From Rotaria sordida (taxonomy: Eukaryota; Rotifera; Eurotatoria; Philodinida; Philodinidae): 64,000 nt of DNA. Position numbers and translations under genes: made by a program. Positions 48,891 through 59,759 of this stretch are shown piece by piece; the stretch's first letter is position 1; the number at the start of each line of letters is the position of its first letter. The DNA is taken from positions 1 to 64,000 of the forward strand of contig CAJNOL010000991.1 in the NCBI GenBank assembly GCA_905250125.1. The letters are read 5' to 3'. The notes under the pieces were generated by a model. The model ran no database searches and was not told where the DNA came from. It saw nothing but the letters and a program-made list of their open reading frames with translations.

Positions 48891-50044
48891 TCACCTGTTC
48901 TGTCGACAACTTTTATGTTCCCTTGTCATTTTCGTGTTATTGATTTTCATCACAAATTTTCTTTTTTTTTCATAGTATTCATTCTCATTATATTTAGAAC
49001 TTTTTCCTAATCATCCATCAATATTGTCGCTAAACTAATAATAAATATAAATTATATTATAGACTGCTAACAAAGCCTAAGACGAAGAGAAGTAGTACAA
49101 AGAATGTAAAGTAAAATAAAAAAGATAAAATACCCCTGATCATTTCTGAAAGAAGACGCGGAGGTTGCCTATTTAACACACATGTACAATGACAAAAGGA
49201 AATGAAAAAAACTACGATATACTATATAGATATGACACAGAAATACTGAGTTAGTACTGCATTACTTTGACTTATATGAAGCACACTAAGGAAGTAGTAA
49301 AACTTGTTTCTACGATTTCTTGAAATATATATCGAGAAGTAGTCAACAGTGATCAGTTCAATGATTCGTTGAATTTACCATGGACCATCAGTTTTCATAT
49401 TGTCTTTCCGATTATAAAACTTCAAACTATTCAAATAAATACATTCTCTACGTATTCACGAAACAATTCATCAGTACCATGTTAGAAGAGTAAAATAGTG
49501 CTATATTTGAACTTTCGTGAAGGAAACTTTTATTACCTCCTGATGAAATTTTTCAATGACAAATATACCAAAAGATATGCCGTGAGCAGGGCTACAACAT
49601 ATCAAAAATTCAGCCTGGAATCTCTTACTTTGATGGAACATTCGTTCATGACACTGAAATTTGGCGACTGAAATTGTACACTTTTTTTTTCAAACTTGAT
49701 TTCTTTCTCATAAAAAATTGCATTCAGAAAATAATAGAAATAGGCTATTTTGTAGAGAATTTCATTCTCTATCATTTGAGACTTTTCGCGCCTCAAAGCG
49801 TCAAACAATGGAGGAGAAAAGCGCAAAATATGACCACGATTGAAAAAATCGATTTTTACGATATGATCCGAGAAGTCAAAACAATGGAGTCCCTGATATT
49901 TTGTTATAGATAAATCAAAATGAATTGATATTTTGGTTTTCTAAGTCATTTTTTTTTCGGACTTTCGAATGAGATGATCAAAGTCGAAATCTAAAATTTT
50001 TCCGCCACCACCATGGTCGGTATTGTGGCAAACTCTCTTTTAAG

Positions 50045-51430
50045 TCCCTTTACTCCTGTTAGCTCTGTTGCTGAATGCGAAAAACTACTGATTATGAAAT
50101 AAGTAAGCTTATTGTATTTTTGAAAAGTTTTCGAATTAAAAGATTTGTTTCTGCATCAAAAGAAGAGCGTTTACAATTCATAAAAGGAAATGAAAGCAAG
50201 CAATAAAATATAGATCGTTCTCTGGAAAAATTACATATCATGTAGGTATTGTTTCAAACATTAATTTATTTGTTCCTATATTATAGCATTGCTACTACAT
50301 AAATCTTGATGTGAGTTAATATTGTGATCTTTGAGACACATTAAACGAATGTGGGTTCTTTTATGTAGACGATCAATATATATATATGCCGGAAGAGCCA
50401 AGAAACGAGGCTATTTTTATTAGCAATATTGTTTAAGTGCCACGGAAACGCTTGTTAAAATATATTTAAACGCTGTAGGCGTTATCCTATATAAATACGA
50501 TTAGTATTGTTGACAAATCGTTAATTTTTGTGAACATGTTCGTCCAATATGGCAAGGTTACCTAAGTTGAAGTTATCCTTTCGGATGTGATAGCATCTTT
50601 GAACTATCCAGCAATATTCAACCGTCGGCCTTCGATAGGATCCGATGGTATCCAACAATGAGAACTTTTCAGATTCGACGAAATCCGATGCTATTATAGT
50701 GTCTAGTTTTGATTCTTGTAATTATTAGACAATATGTAAAATATATTTTTACTACTTTTTATAACGATACAAAGCCGTTTTGTACTAACCGAGACCAAAC
50801 ATTCATGCTCGTAAACTACTACTTATGGTGACAAAGAGAACTACACAACTCAACGAACAGTAGGTATAAATTATTTATTTTATTTCATTTCTATTTTAGA
50901 TTATATTAAGAGATCTGTTTAACGAACTGTAAGTTATTTTTTTCTATTGTATTTTTCAATGCAGACTATATTATTGCCGATATTGACTTCATCTCCCGCT
51001 GATCTTCGTGTCCTCTTTCCTTTTAATCATCTCTCTGTCGTTCTTTCCTATATTCATTTCTCTGTTGCTCTCTCTTATATAAACATGTATTGTATGTGAA
51101 GCAGTCACATTCTAGAGATGTGAAGTAGCTCAATAAACATCATTACCAAAGGTAGCAGTAAGCTATTCCTTCAGTTTGTCATTACAATATTATGGCACGA
51201 AGTCAATCAAAGGTGGACATAAATTATTAGTTTTTTATTTTAGATTATATTATAAGATTAGTTTAACGAACAGAAAATTATGATTTTTAATTTTATTTTT
51301 TGATAAAGTTTATATTAAGACATGAAGTCAATCAAAAATTTGTATAAATTATAGATTCTCTTTGTTTTCTTTATTTTAAATTTATTATTGAACAATTGAA
51401 TGTAATAATAATTTAAAATAAATTACATCT
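50045..51430. other. intergenic; possible LTR-like promoter fragment, no gene
   Basis: Pyrimidine-rich CTCTCTGT stretches, a TATATAAAC box near 51080 and AATAAA near 51132, followed by ATTATGGCACGAAGTC, together recall the R/U5 end of a long terminal repeat. I could not define both LTR ends. Short diverged duplications (TTTAGATTATATTA, GTTTAACGAAC) recur at about 50.9, 51.2 and 51.3 kb. No coding frame. Confidence 0.3.
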
Positions 51431-51435
51431 AAACT

Positions 51436-52330
51436 GTTACCCAGGACGATGATTTCGGCCTCCGGATCCGACCGGAACCAACAGGAACCAGGGCTATTTC
51501 CCGCTAATTCCGGCAGGTTCCAGCTTATTTCCCCCCGGAACCGCCAGGAAAACATACGGAAAATGGAAGCAGTATTCCGGGCCGGAAAGCACCGTACCGG
51601 ATCCTTTCACTTCCGTGCAAATCCAGTGTCCGAAATTATCTTGGAAAATTACCAAATCCGCGTGGAATTCTTACGAGAAGTTATCGTATCCTGCTTCCCA
51701 GGTCGAAGAATACAGCAAGAAACCGGCCGCTTTCGGTACTTTCCGCTCAAATTCCTACACTTTCCGGTTGGAAATGGCAGGAAGTCGTCAGAAAAATTCC
51801 ATAATTTTCTGGCCCGGACTACTGCTTCCATTTCCGTCGATTTCCGGAGTTATCCTGCCGGAACCGAGGCCTTTCCTGCAGGTTCCCGCCGGGAATTCAC
51901 GAATCCGGGTGCCGGAATCATCGTCCTGGGCTATTTTTCTGCAGGATACGGTAAATTTTCCCGCATTTTCCCGCCGGTTCCTGCAGGATCTGTTTTTCAA
52001 AATCATTTACCTGGGATCATATCTAGCTGGAGCCACAGTGGAAACGGCCGGATCTACTCCGATATTATCCACTAACAACATAGAAAATCTCGGAAATCAA
52101 CGGAACGCGGCCAAAGTATTCCTAAACAGGATCCCGCCGGCTATGTCCAGCAAACTCCCGACACTTCCGTCGTTTTCCCGTCGGAAATGGTAAGCAGAAT
52201 CCGACAAAGTTCTGCGCAATACTGTGCCTAAGATCCGATCGTTTCCTACCATTATCCGCAGGAAACGGTGCACTGGTCCGTTTTCCCGCCAATTCCATAA
52301 AAATTTCCTACTTTCGGTCAAAATAGTTGG
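51436..52330. repeat. GC-rich TTCCGG/CCGGAA repeat island
   Basis: Local G+C is near 50% in a genome of about 30%. The sequence is dense in TTCCGG, CCGGAA, TTCCCG and GGCAGGA words. Internal inverted repetition is seen: CCCAGGACGATGATTTCGG at 51443 against GGAATCATCGTCCTGGG at 51917. CTACTGCTTCCAT at 51820 is answered by ATGGAAGCAGTATTCC at 51562. Overlapping open frames up to 208 codons on both strands result from the scarcity of AT-rich stop codons; none resembles a protein. The same word family returns at 54.69-55.15 kb. Confidence 0.65.
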
Positions 52331-52614
52331 TATCGAACTGCCTAAACTTCAAATTCCGAGCTCACTTACGCATCCACATTTTACTCAATGAACTCTGTCC
52401 TTGCTTTAAAGTTAATAGTAAACGGTAGGCTTCCATCGATAATAGCTAGAGACAATGAACATTATGTAACTGTAAATTAGTTAATTAATTAGTATGCATC
52501 TTAATTAGTCCTCATCTTAATCAATACTCACCTTGATTAAAACTCAACCAATTCACACTAATTAAGATAAGTACTCATGACTCTCGACGGGTTAAACCAT
52601 GAAGACGCATAGCC

Positions 52615-53060
52615 ATTCAAGTGCAACGCCATGGGTGCACCCTTAAGTCCTCAAGCACTATTCTATAAAGGTACTTTTAGGTCCTCAAGGGCTTCCTATT
52701 AGGATGCTCTTAGGTTCTTAAAGGCTATCCTATAGGGGTGCTCTTAGATCTTCAAGGAATATCCTATAAGAGTACGCATAGGTCTTCAAGGGCTATAATA
52801 TGGAAGCATCCAAGAATCCTCAAAGGCCATCGTATATGGGTATTCATAGCTCCTCACGGACTATTCTATAGGGGTGCTCAAAGATCTTCAACCGTTTTCC
52901 TCTAGGAGTACCCATAGATTCTGAAGGCCTATCGTACACGGGTATCCATAGGTTTTCACGGGATATTATATGGGATGCTCCTAGGTTCTCGTGGACTTTT
53001 CTATAGGGATATCCGTAGGTCCGCAAGTAGTATAATATGACAGTGCCCGTTAGAGCACTT
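52615..53060. repeat. ~33-bp tandem array, about 13 diverged copies
   Basis: A unit like CTATCCTATAGGGGTGCTCT plus TAGGTCCTCAAGGG recurs at a spacing of about 33-34 bases (near 52657, 52690, 52723, 52756, 52790 and on to 53050). Units differ from one another by 20-30%, so the array is old. No reading frame is kept. From 53061 to 53490 I see no gene. Confidence 0.75.
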
Positions 53061-53489
53061 GAGAAGCTATGGACAATTATTTTGAAAGTATACCACATTT
53101 ACATCGACTCCATCGGAGCGGGATAAAACTTTCTGGGCTACTAGAATTTGATATACTGACCTCGAAAATCAGCTTGAAATTGTTTACAAATGATGCTGTA
53201 CTACCTTCAAACAAGCAGTTTCGCAAGCAATGTCGGTCAATCGCTGATTCCTACGAATAGTCTATTTTAAATGATCACAAGTTCATAAAATTCACACTGC
53301 ATATTTGTCAATGAGACAACTAGCCTATTACGCAATAACATTTTTCTCTCAAGTTCGCTTTCTAATGAAATGTTCCGCATAACAAAGACATCTTTCCTCC
53401 TTTTCGAAGCATATCTTCCGCAATAAGGAAGCCAATTTACTTACCAGCTTCTGTATATCTCTGGATCATCTTTCCACGACGTATACAGT

Positions 53490-54680
53490 TATGCGATGTT
53501 CAAAGGCTCCGTTGCCACACGTTTCCCAAAAGCTTTTTTTTTAGCATTCCCTAATTCAGCCGGAGAGTTACCAGACTTTTCCCAAAAGCCTTTTTTTCCT
53601 TTGGCTGTTTCAGCCGGAGTACTTACCAGATTTTTCTCAAAAGACTTTTTTTTTTGCCTGTTCCAACGCTGATTCAGCGCGGAAACAGCGCCGATTCAGC
53701 CGGAGTAGTTACCAGACTTCACCCAAAACGTTTTTTTTCTTTGCCTGTTTCAGCCAGAGTAGTTACCAGACTTTACAGAAAAGTCTTTTTTTCTTTTGCT
53801 GATTCAGCCGGAGTGGTTACCAGACTTTACCCAAAAATCTTTTTTTCTTTGGTTATTTCAGCGCTGACACAGCATTGATTCTGCCGGAGCAGTTACTAGA
53901 CTTTACTCAAAAGCCTTTTTTTCTTTCGCTGATTCAGCCGGTGTAGTTACTAGACTTTACTCAAAACTTTTTTTTCTTTGGCTGTTTGAGCGCTGAAACA
54001 GTGCTGATTCAGCCGGAGCACTTACCAGACTTTTCTCAAAAGTCTTCTTTACTTTGTCTATTCCAACGCTGAAACAACGCTGATACATCCACAGTAGTTA
54101 CCAGACTTTACATAACGGTCTTTTTTTCTTTCACTGATTCAGCCGATGTAGTTACCAGACTTTATCCAAAAATCTTTTTTTATTTGGCTGTTTCAGCGCT
54201 GAAACAGCGCTTATTCGGCCATAGTAGTCACCAGACTTTACATAACAGTCTTTTTTTCTTTCGCTGATTTATCGGGACTAGTTACCAGACTTTAAATAAC
54301 AGTCTTTTTTTCTTTCCCTGATTCGGCGGGAGTAGTTACTAGACTTTATCCAAAAATCTTTTTTTCTTTGGCTGTTCCAGCGCTGACACAACGCTGGTTC
54401 AGCGGGAGTAGTTACCAGACTTTACCCAAAAGTCTTTTTTCTTTGGCAGTTTGAAAGCTGAAACAGCACTGATTCAGGCAAAGTAGTTACCAGACTTTAC
54501 CCAACAGTCTTTTTTTCTTTGACTGTTTGAGCGCTGAAACAGCACTGATTCAGGCAGAGTAGTTACCAGGCTTTACAAAAAAGTCTTTCTCTTTCGCTGA
54601 TTCAGCTGCAGTAGTTACCAAACCTTTCCCAAAAGTCTTTTTTATGCTTGGTAGATTCAGCGCTGAAACAGCACTTATAG
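53490..54680. repeat. ~54-bp tandem array with an optional ~30-bp insert
   Basis: The core unit, GTTACCAGACTTTACCCAAA, then AGTC, a T-run, CTTTG and GCTGATTCAGCCGGAGTA, repeats about every 54 bases for 1.2 kb, roughly 18 copies. Some copies carry an additional GCGCTGAAACAGCGCTGATT segment, giving a higher-order unit of about 85. The insert is itself an imperfect palindrome around AGCGCT. Confidence 0.85.
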
Positions 54681-54689
54681 TAAGCGAAA

Positions 54690-55150
54690 GTCGCGGACAA
54701 AGTGCCGTAATTTCCCGGCTCGGAATACTGCGTTTATTCGCTTTGATGTCCGAGCCTGTTCCTTCTGGAAACGATGATTTTTCGTGAGCTTTCCGAGCAG
54801 TTTCAATCGTTTTGGGAGGCTCGAATTATTGTCCTGGGTTCACTTCCGAGCTCAGGAATAGACGGAAGAAGGTCGTAAACTTGCGTAGGGACCTTCGTGT
54901 AAATTGGAGGTACAAAATCCGACAGAAATAATGTCAGTTGAAATCGTTTCTGTGCAGAAACCGACTATCCGTATTAGAAATGGAAACGATCGGATTTCTC
55001 CCTGGGTTTTCCGTCGATTTGCGGCCGGATATGGCAGGAAAGTAAGTAGAAAAATTCGGCAAATTCCGTCGTGGAGTACTGCTTCCATGAAATCCCCGGA
55101 AAACTCCGGAATCGACCATTTCCTTGCCGGATTGTTCGACCTGAGTAATT
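54690..55150. repeat. second TTCCGG-type GC-rich block
   Basis: Matches the 51.4-52.3 kb island: ATGGCAGGAAAGTAAGTAGA against ATGGCAGGAAGTCGTCAGAA, TACTGCTTCCATGAAATCC against TACTGCTTCCATTTCCG, and ATTATTGTCCTGGGTTCACT against ATCATCGTCCTGGGCTA. No protein-like frame. From 55151 to 55380 the sequence is similar in style (TCGGAAAT, GGATCCTATCGG words) and holds no gene. Confidence 0.55.
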
Positions 55151-55388
55151 TTTAGCTAATTGTACGAGAGGAAGGCAGTAAAGAGAGGACGATGATAACA
55201 GGGTAACTCAAACAATGTCTAATGTCCAGATGTAAATTCAGCATCATGTCATGGGATCGTATCAAATCCTAGAGATTTTCGACATTTTCCAGGTGGTGGG
55301 TCCTACTGTCGGAAATCATAGGATCCTATCGGAAATTGTAAGATTCCTTTCGAAAGTCGTTAGATTGCCTTGGATATTCCATCGGATC

Positions 55389-58300
55389 TAGGGGTGACCC
55401 TTTATCTTTACTTTCCTTTATAATAAAGGATAAAGATAAATGAATTCTTTACTCTTAAAAAATAAAGATAAATGGATCATTTATTTTTAAAAAATAAAGT
55501 TAAATAAATAAAGGAATACTTTATTTTTAAAAAATAAATGGAAAATAAATGAATAAATGATACTTTTTACGATGACAGATAATGTAATTGAAAGAGCACT
55601 AGAATCATGAAATAAAGCACATAAGCTGTAATGAACATAATTTTTTGTATGATTTAATTCCAAGTGTATCGACATATAAAAAGCTTCTTTTGACAGGCAC
55701 TATTTGCTATTGATATATTTATTTTGGCAGGCACTATTTGCCATTGATATATTTATCTTGACAGGCACTATTTGCCATTTATATATTTATTCTCTATAGT
55801 ATATCGCAATGCAAATTTAACATGATAATTTGGATAGCAGGTAGACTAGTTTAATAATAGTAAAAAGTCACTTTTTACTTCCAAAAGTTTTCATACAAAC
55901 TTCAAATTCAAATACAGTTCTCCAAAACTATTTATGAAAAAGCTGAATCTATATTCACGAATCAAAGAAAAGCCAAGGTACATTGTGGAAATCGAATCGT
56001 TTCCAAAGAGCACTATCTGCAGAGCAACTTGTTTACTTTACAGTAGGTAGGGCACGATGCATATGTTAATTCTCTATATCCGTATTTAGTTGAAGATTTT
56101 TTTATGAAAGAAAGTATTAGATCATTAGGAGAAGCTCACGAAAGATAATTTTTAAAGAATCTCAATTCTATCAGTATGGTCTGAATGATTGGAGACTTTA
56201 GTTAAGAAAAGAAACTCTTCAACCAAATACAGATAAAAGGAGTTGACCTTGCATCCTTTCCTACCTACTGAAAAACAGGCAAGTTGGTCAATATAAAACT
56301 GATCTATGAAAACGATTCGATTGTTGAATCTTAATTTGTGTTGTCTAGTATTCGTATGTATGGACTCCAGTTTTCGTAAAGGATTTTCGAAAAAAAACGT
56401 AAATAGCGCGCATATTGAAAAAATAGTGAACAAATGCGTTTGAAAAATTAACTATTGTTCATTCTCTTTCCAAGGACCTTTAATGAGAACCAAACGAAGT
56501 ACCTGAAGTGAGACTGTCTCGATGTATGCGTGAGAGAGAGACGAAGAGAGAAAGAAAAAAAATAGTAAACAACTATCATGAATCTTATGAATACTTGCAT
56601 GGTAGAATTTCTCATAGAAAGAGCAGTAATATTAGTTTATATGCGATCCATTGCAATCCTGAAAGTAAATGGCGATAAAATTTTTAAAAAAATATGCCAT
56701 AATTCCAAAAAAGTTTTTGTTTCCCCTTCACAGAAAGCCACATAATAAATACTATGATAACCGTTTCAACTTGTTTATTTCAGTTTCATTGTGCATTATT
56801 CTCATCAAATTATATAGAGAAATGTTTAACCAGATACCCTAATTTTTTAGCTAGTGCATGAGTTAGTTTCCCTTAATTACCTTTAGTTTGGATTAGATAT
56901 TTTTTCACAGTTTAAGAACAAAATTTCAGTAAATTATATGACGAAACAACGAAATAGAAACCCGACGGATATATAATAAGTATGTGGATGGGTTAGAGTG
57001 TGTAAGTGTGCATTTGAACCCGATAGTAGGAAATCATCGCACTTATATTCCACACTCTATTCACATCCTTACCTTTTCGTATGTTCTACAAAATATTTCT
57101 TTTTTCTTCGTATATTTATTCAAGGTCTTTGCTTTTAATATGTAGACTATCATAATCACTAGTAAGTTACTGATATTTTTAGTTCAACTAACCAACAGGA
57201 ATTTCTCATACAACAGTCAATAATTGGAATTTTTGTAATGCAATCAACGGAAAGTATATCCTCAAAAATTAAGCTGTGAAAAGCATTTATTAGCTTGCTG
57301 TTGAAATAAGAAATCATATACTTTTTTTGCAACATTGATTAATGATTATGAGTGAGTCTCGATTTTATTCTTGCTACGCTGACACTTAATTTTTCATTTA
57401 AAATGAAAAATAAATACAGATAAAATTTGGATTTTCACACAGATTTCAAGACAGTCACGTATAGTTGTTTTTAGCAAATACTGCATCAAGCAGTTCAAAT
57501 TTATTCTAATGAAGTTATCGAGCAGATGATTTCGAAAAAATAACAGATGATCACACTTTGTACGAGAAACCAGAGGGCAAAAGTCAAGAAAAAAGATATT
57601 AATAATATATTTAAATAGTTTCTTGCTCATATTGAAGTTGCCATTTGTGAGGATCTGTTGAGATGGTTAAATAGATCGCTTTCTACTAGCGTGACAACAA
57701 TTGTGAGCATAGACTATTTTCCTCTTATAAAAGATCTCTAAAGTTTACATATCCTTATCAAAATTAGTAAACATTACTGATTTGCAAAGCACTAGTTTTA
57801 TTTTCTCATATTCATCTATACGTTTTTTATTCGAAAGATATTTCATTTCACGAAAAGCACTATCGAAATCGTGTCACTTTAGCTAAGTTACTTCTGCTCT
57901 TTGACTCATATCACCTTAATGATCTGACTTGCGTTTTGTACTGTTACTACAAGTACAACATCAAATTTTTTCTTTGAAACAGAAGCGCTGCAATTGAAGT
58001 TTATGATGAGTGTGTGAATGATTGTTAAAAACTGCTTCGTATTTGTTTTTTCCAGTGAATGTCTTCAAGTGCACAATCACGTTTTCTTCCATCAGCTACA
58101 TACTCACACTCCTTTCCAAACACATAGAAAGAGTCATGACACTATGCATCCTTCTCACTTTCATAACGCCAATATTTATAGCGAATCCCATCTCCCGAGT
58201 TCCAAAAGTTAGATTCTTATCCTCAACCAACTAAATGCGATAAGAATTAGATGATGAAAATATGTGACTGACTAAATTTTCGGGATAGAGAGGGCTTAAT

Positions 58301-59026
58301 TTAATAGCTTCTTGGAAATCTCACAAATGTATACTTCCTTGTCAGTTCACACAAACAAGCAGATATGCCACGAAACACACAAAACTTATGCTATTGCTTA
58401 TAATTCTTTCTGAGGTTAAGGGTATATATAGAGTATTTTGGGTAAGGTTGAGGATAATTAGAAGTGAGATTCAAAATTATGAAGAAATTCTATTTAGAAA
58501 TATGAAGATTGAGTGATAATCGATCCAATGGAGATATTCTATGATTCTGAAATGAAGCTTCACAAAGATGTTCGAATACATAGAAAGCTTTAGATCTCAT
58601 TAGAAAGTTACAAGAAGCTTTTCCTCTTTCTTAGTACCCTAAAAAATCAGAAATAAAGCTTTCATTTCTGTTATTTTTGAATTTCATCTTAGGAAACGTG
58701 TTTTAAATCAAATTTACATTTTTAAATCGTAATAATCTCTCTGCAGATTTATTTCATGATCCTAGTGCTCTTCCAATTACATTATCTGTCATCGTAAAAA
58801 GTATCATTTATTCATTTATTTTCCATTTATTTTTAAAAATAAACGATTCATTTACGTTTATTTTTTAAAATAAAGTATTCCTTTATTTATTTAACTTTAT
58901 TTTTTAAAAATAAATGATCATTTATCTTTATTTTTTAAAAATAAAGGATCCATCTATCTTTATTTTTTAAGAGTAAAGGATTCATTTATCTTTATTTTAT
59001 AAAGTAAAAGTAAAGTACCACCCCTA
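55389..59026. mobile_element. 3.6-kb hAT-like element with perfect 8-bp target duplication
   Basis: ATCGGATC occurs immediately outside both ends (55381-55388 and 59027-59034). The termini are TAGGGGTG and CACCCCTA, and the inverted repeats extend about 230-270 bases (to about 55617 and from about 58753). They are built largely of AAATAAAGATAAATG-type words that also form short local hairpins. The 3.1-kb interior has only short frames (56152-56433 and 57394-57630 minus) with no BED, DDE or hATC features that I can see, so no active transposase is evident. Eight-base duplication with TAGGGGTG-like ends points to hAT. Confidence 0.8.
55692..55793. repeat. 34-bp tandem repeat, three copies, inside the hAT-like element
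   Basis: CAGGCACTATTTGCCATTGA plus TATATTTAT recurs at 55694, 55728 and 55762. It lies just inside the left terminal inverted repeat of the 3.6-kb element, a usual place for subterminal transposase-binding repeats. Confidence 0.7.
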
Positions 59027-59034
59027 ATCGGATC

Positions 59035-59759
59035 CGACTGAATGAAACTTTAAGATTCTTCGTTCTAGGTACACACACTTGCTTACATAAATTGAATTCT
59101 AGGAAGTCTACAATAATATCACAATTGTACATAGTGTAAATGGTACTATAGGTTCTAACTTTCTCTTTAGCAAATCGTGGACTTCGATCTATATTGTATT
59201 TCTTATAGAGCTTAAAGAGACGTACGGAACTCAAAAGACTAATAGGAGATAACAATAGCATATAGAACTAAAAAACGTATTAGTAACATGGCAATTATTC
59301 ACATGTTTTGTTAGGTTTATACTTTGTATTGTTAAAGTTGTAGAAGAAATATGAGCATAGAAAAGTCAAACGAGATAAATTTAACCTGTCGTGAAGCTAT
59401 GAAAACTTTCGCTCAATCTTGATTCCACTTAGCATCAAATCAAGATTCTAAAAGTTGAAATCTTACTCCATACATGTACTCATGTAGTAATAACTGGCGG
59501 TAAACGATATTTTTTTGTTGTACCTTAGCAAGAAAACGCCAACAGTTGAAAACTTTTGACATTTGTACAATGTACCTCTGATTTTGTTTCGGATTTTCGA
59601 AGATAAAATATCTGAATTATTCCATCAATATATTGGAAAATGAGGAAGTCTTGCATAATCATCTGTGAGTTACCAAAATCTAACGAGTAAAATACTTTGA
59701 AAATTTTAGGATTTATTTAATCGAAATCATTGCTCTCGTCCACATTCTGATTGCTCTCA
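59035..59759. other. upstream region of the GT92 gene, no gene seen
   Basis: AT-rich. The minus-strand frame overlapping 58992-59261 straddles the element end and shows no domain. No splice acceptor is required before the ATG. Confidence 0.35.

Larger units (their letters stand above)
46344..50044. repeat. 3.7-kb inverted repeat, ~750-bp arms
   Basis: The left arm (about 46344-47092) and right arm (about 49293-50044) are closely similar in inverted orientation, from CTTAAAAGAGAGTTTGCCAC at the outer end to GTTTTACTACT at the inner end. Few mismatches and small indels separate them. Open frames inside each arm (such as 46663-46884 and 49602-49826) are the two copies of the same repeat and show no domain. 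The 2.2-kb spacer contains a second palindrome with an assembly gap and a dispersed repeat. No target duplication was found, so it could be a foldback-type transposon or a segmental inverted duplication. Confidence 0.8.

Noticed and set aside
50870..51210. Solo LTR of a retrotransposon
   Set aside because: TATATAAAC, AATAAA and a possible primer-site-like GGCACGAAG are suggestive, but no TG..CA ends, target duplication or second copy could be established.
51449..52193. Overlapping 190-208-codon frames as candidate proteins
   Set aside because: They arise in a GC-rich TTCCGG repeat where stop codons are rare on both strands; the peptides are compositionally biased (R, P, G, F, S) and match no domain.
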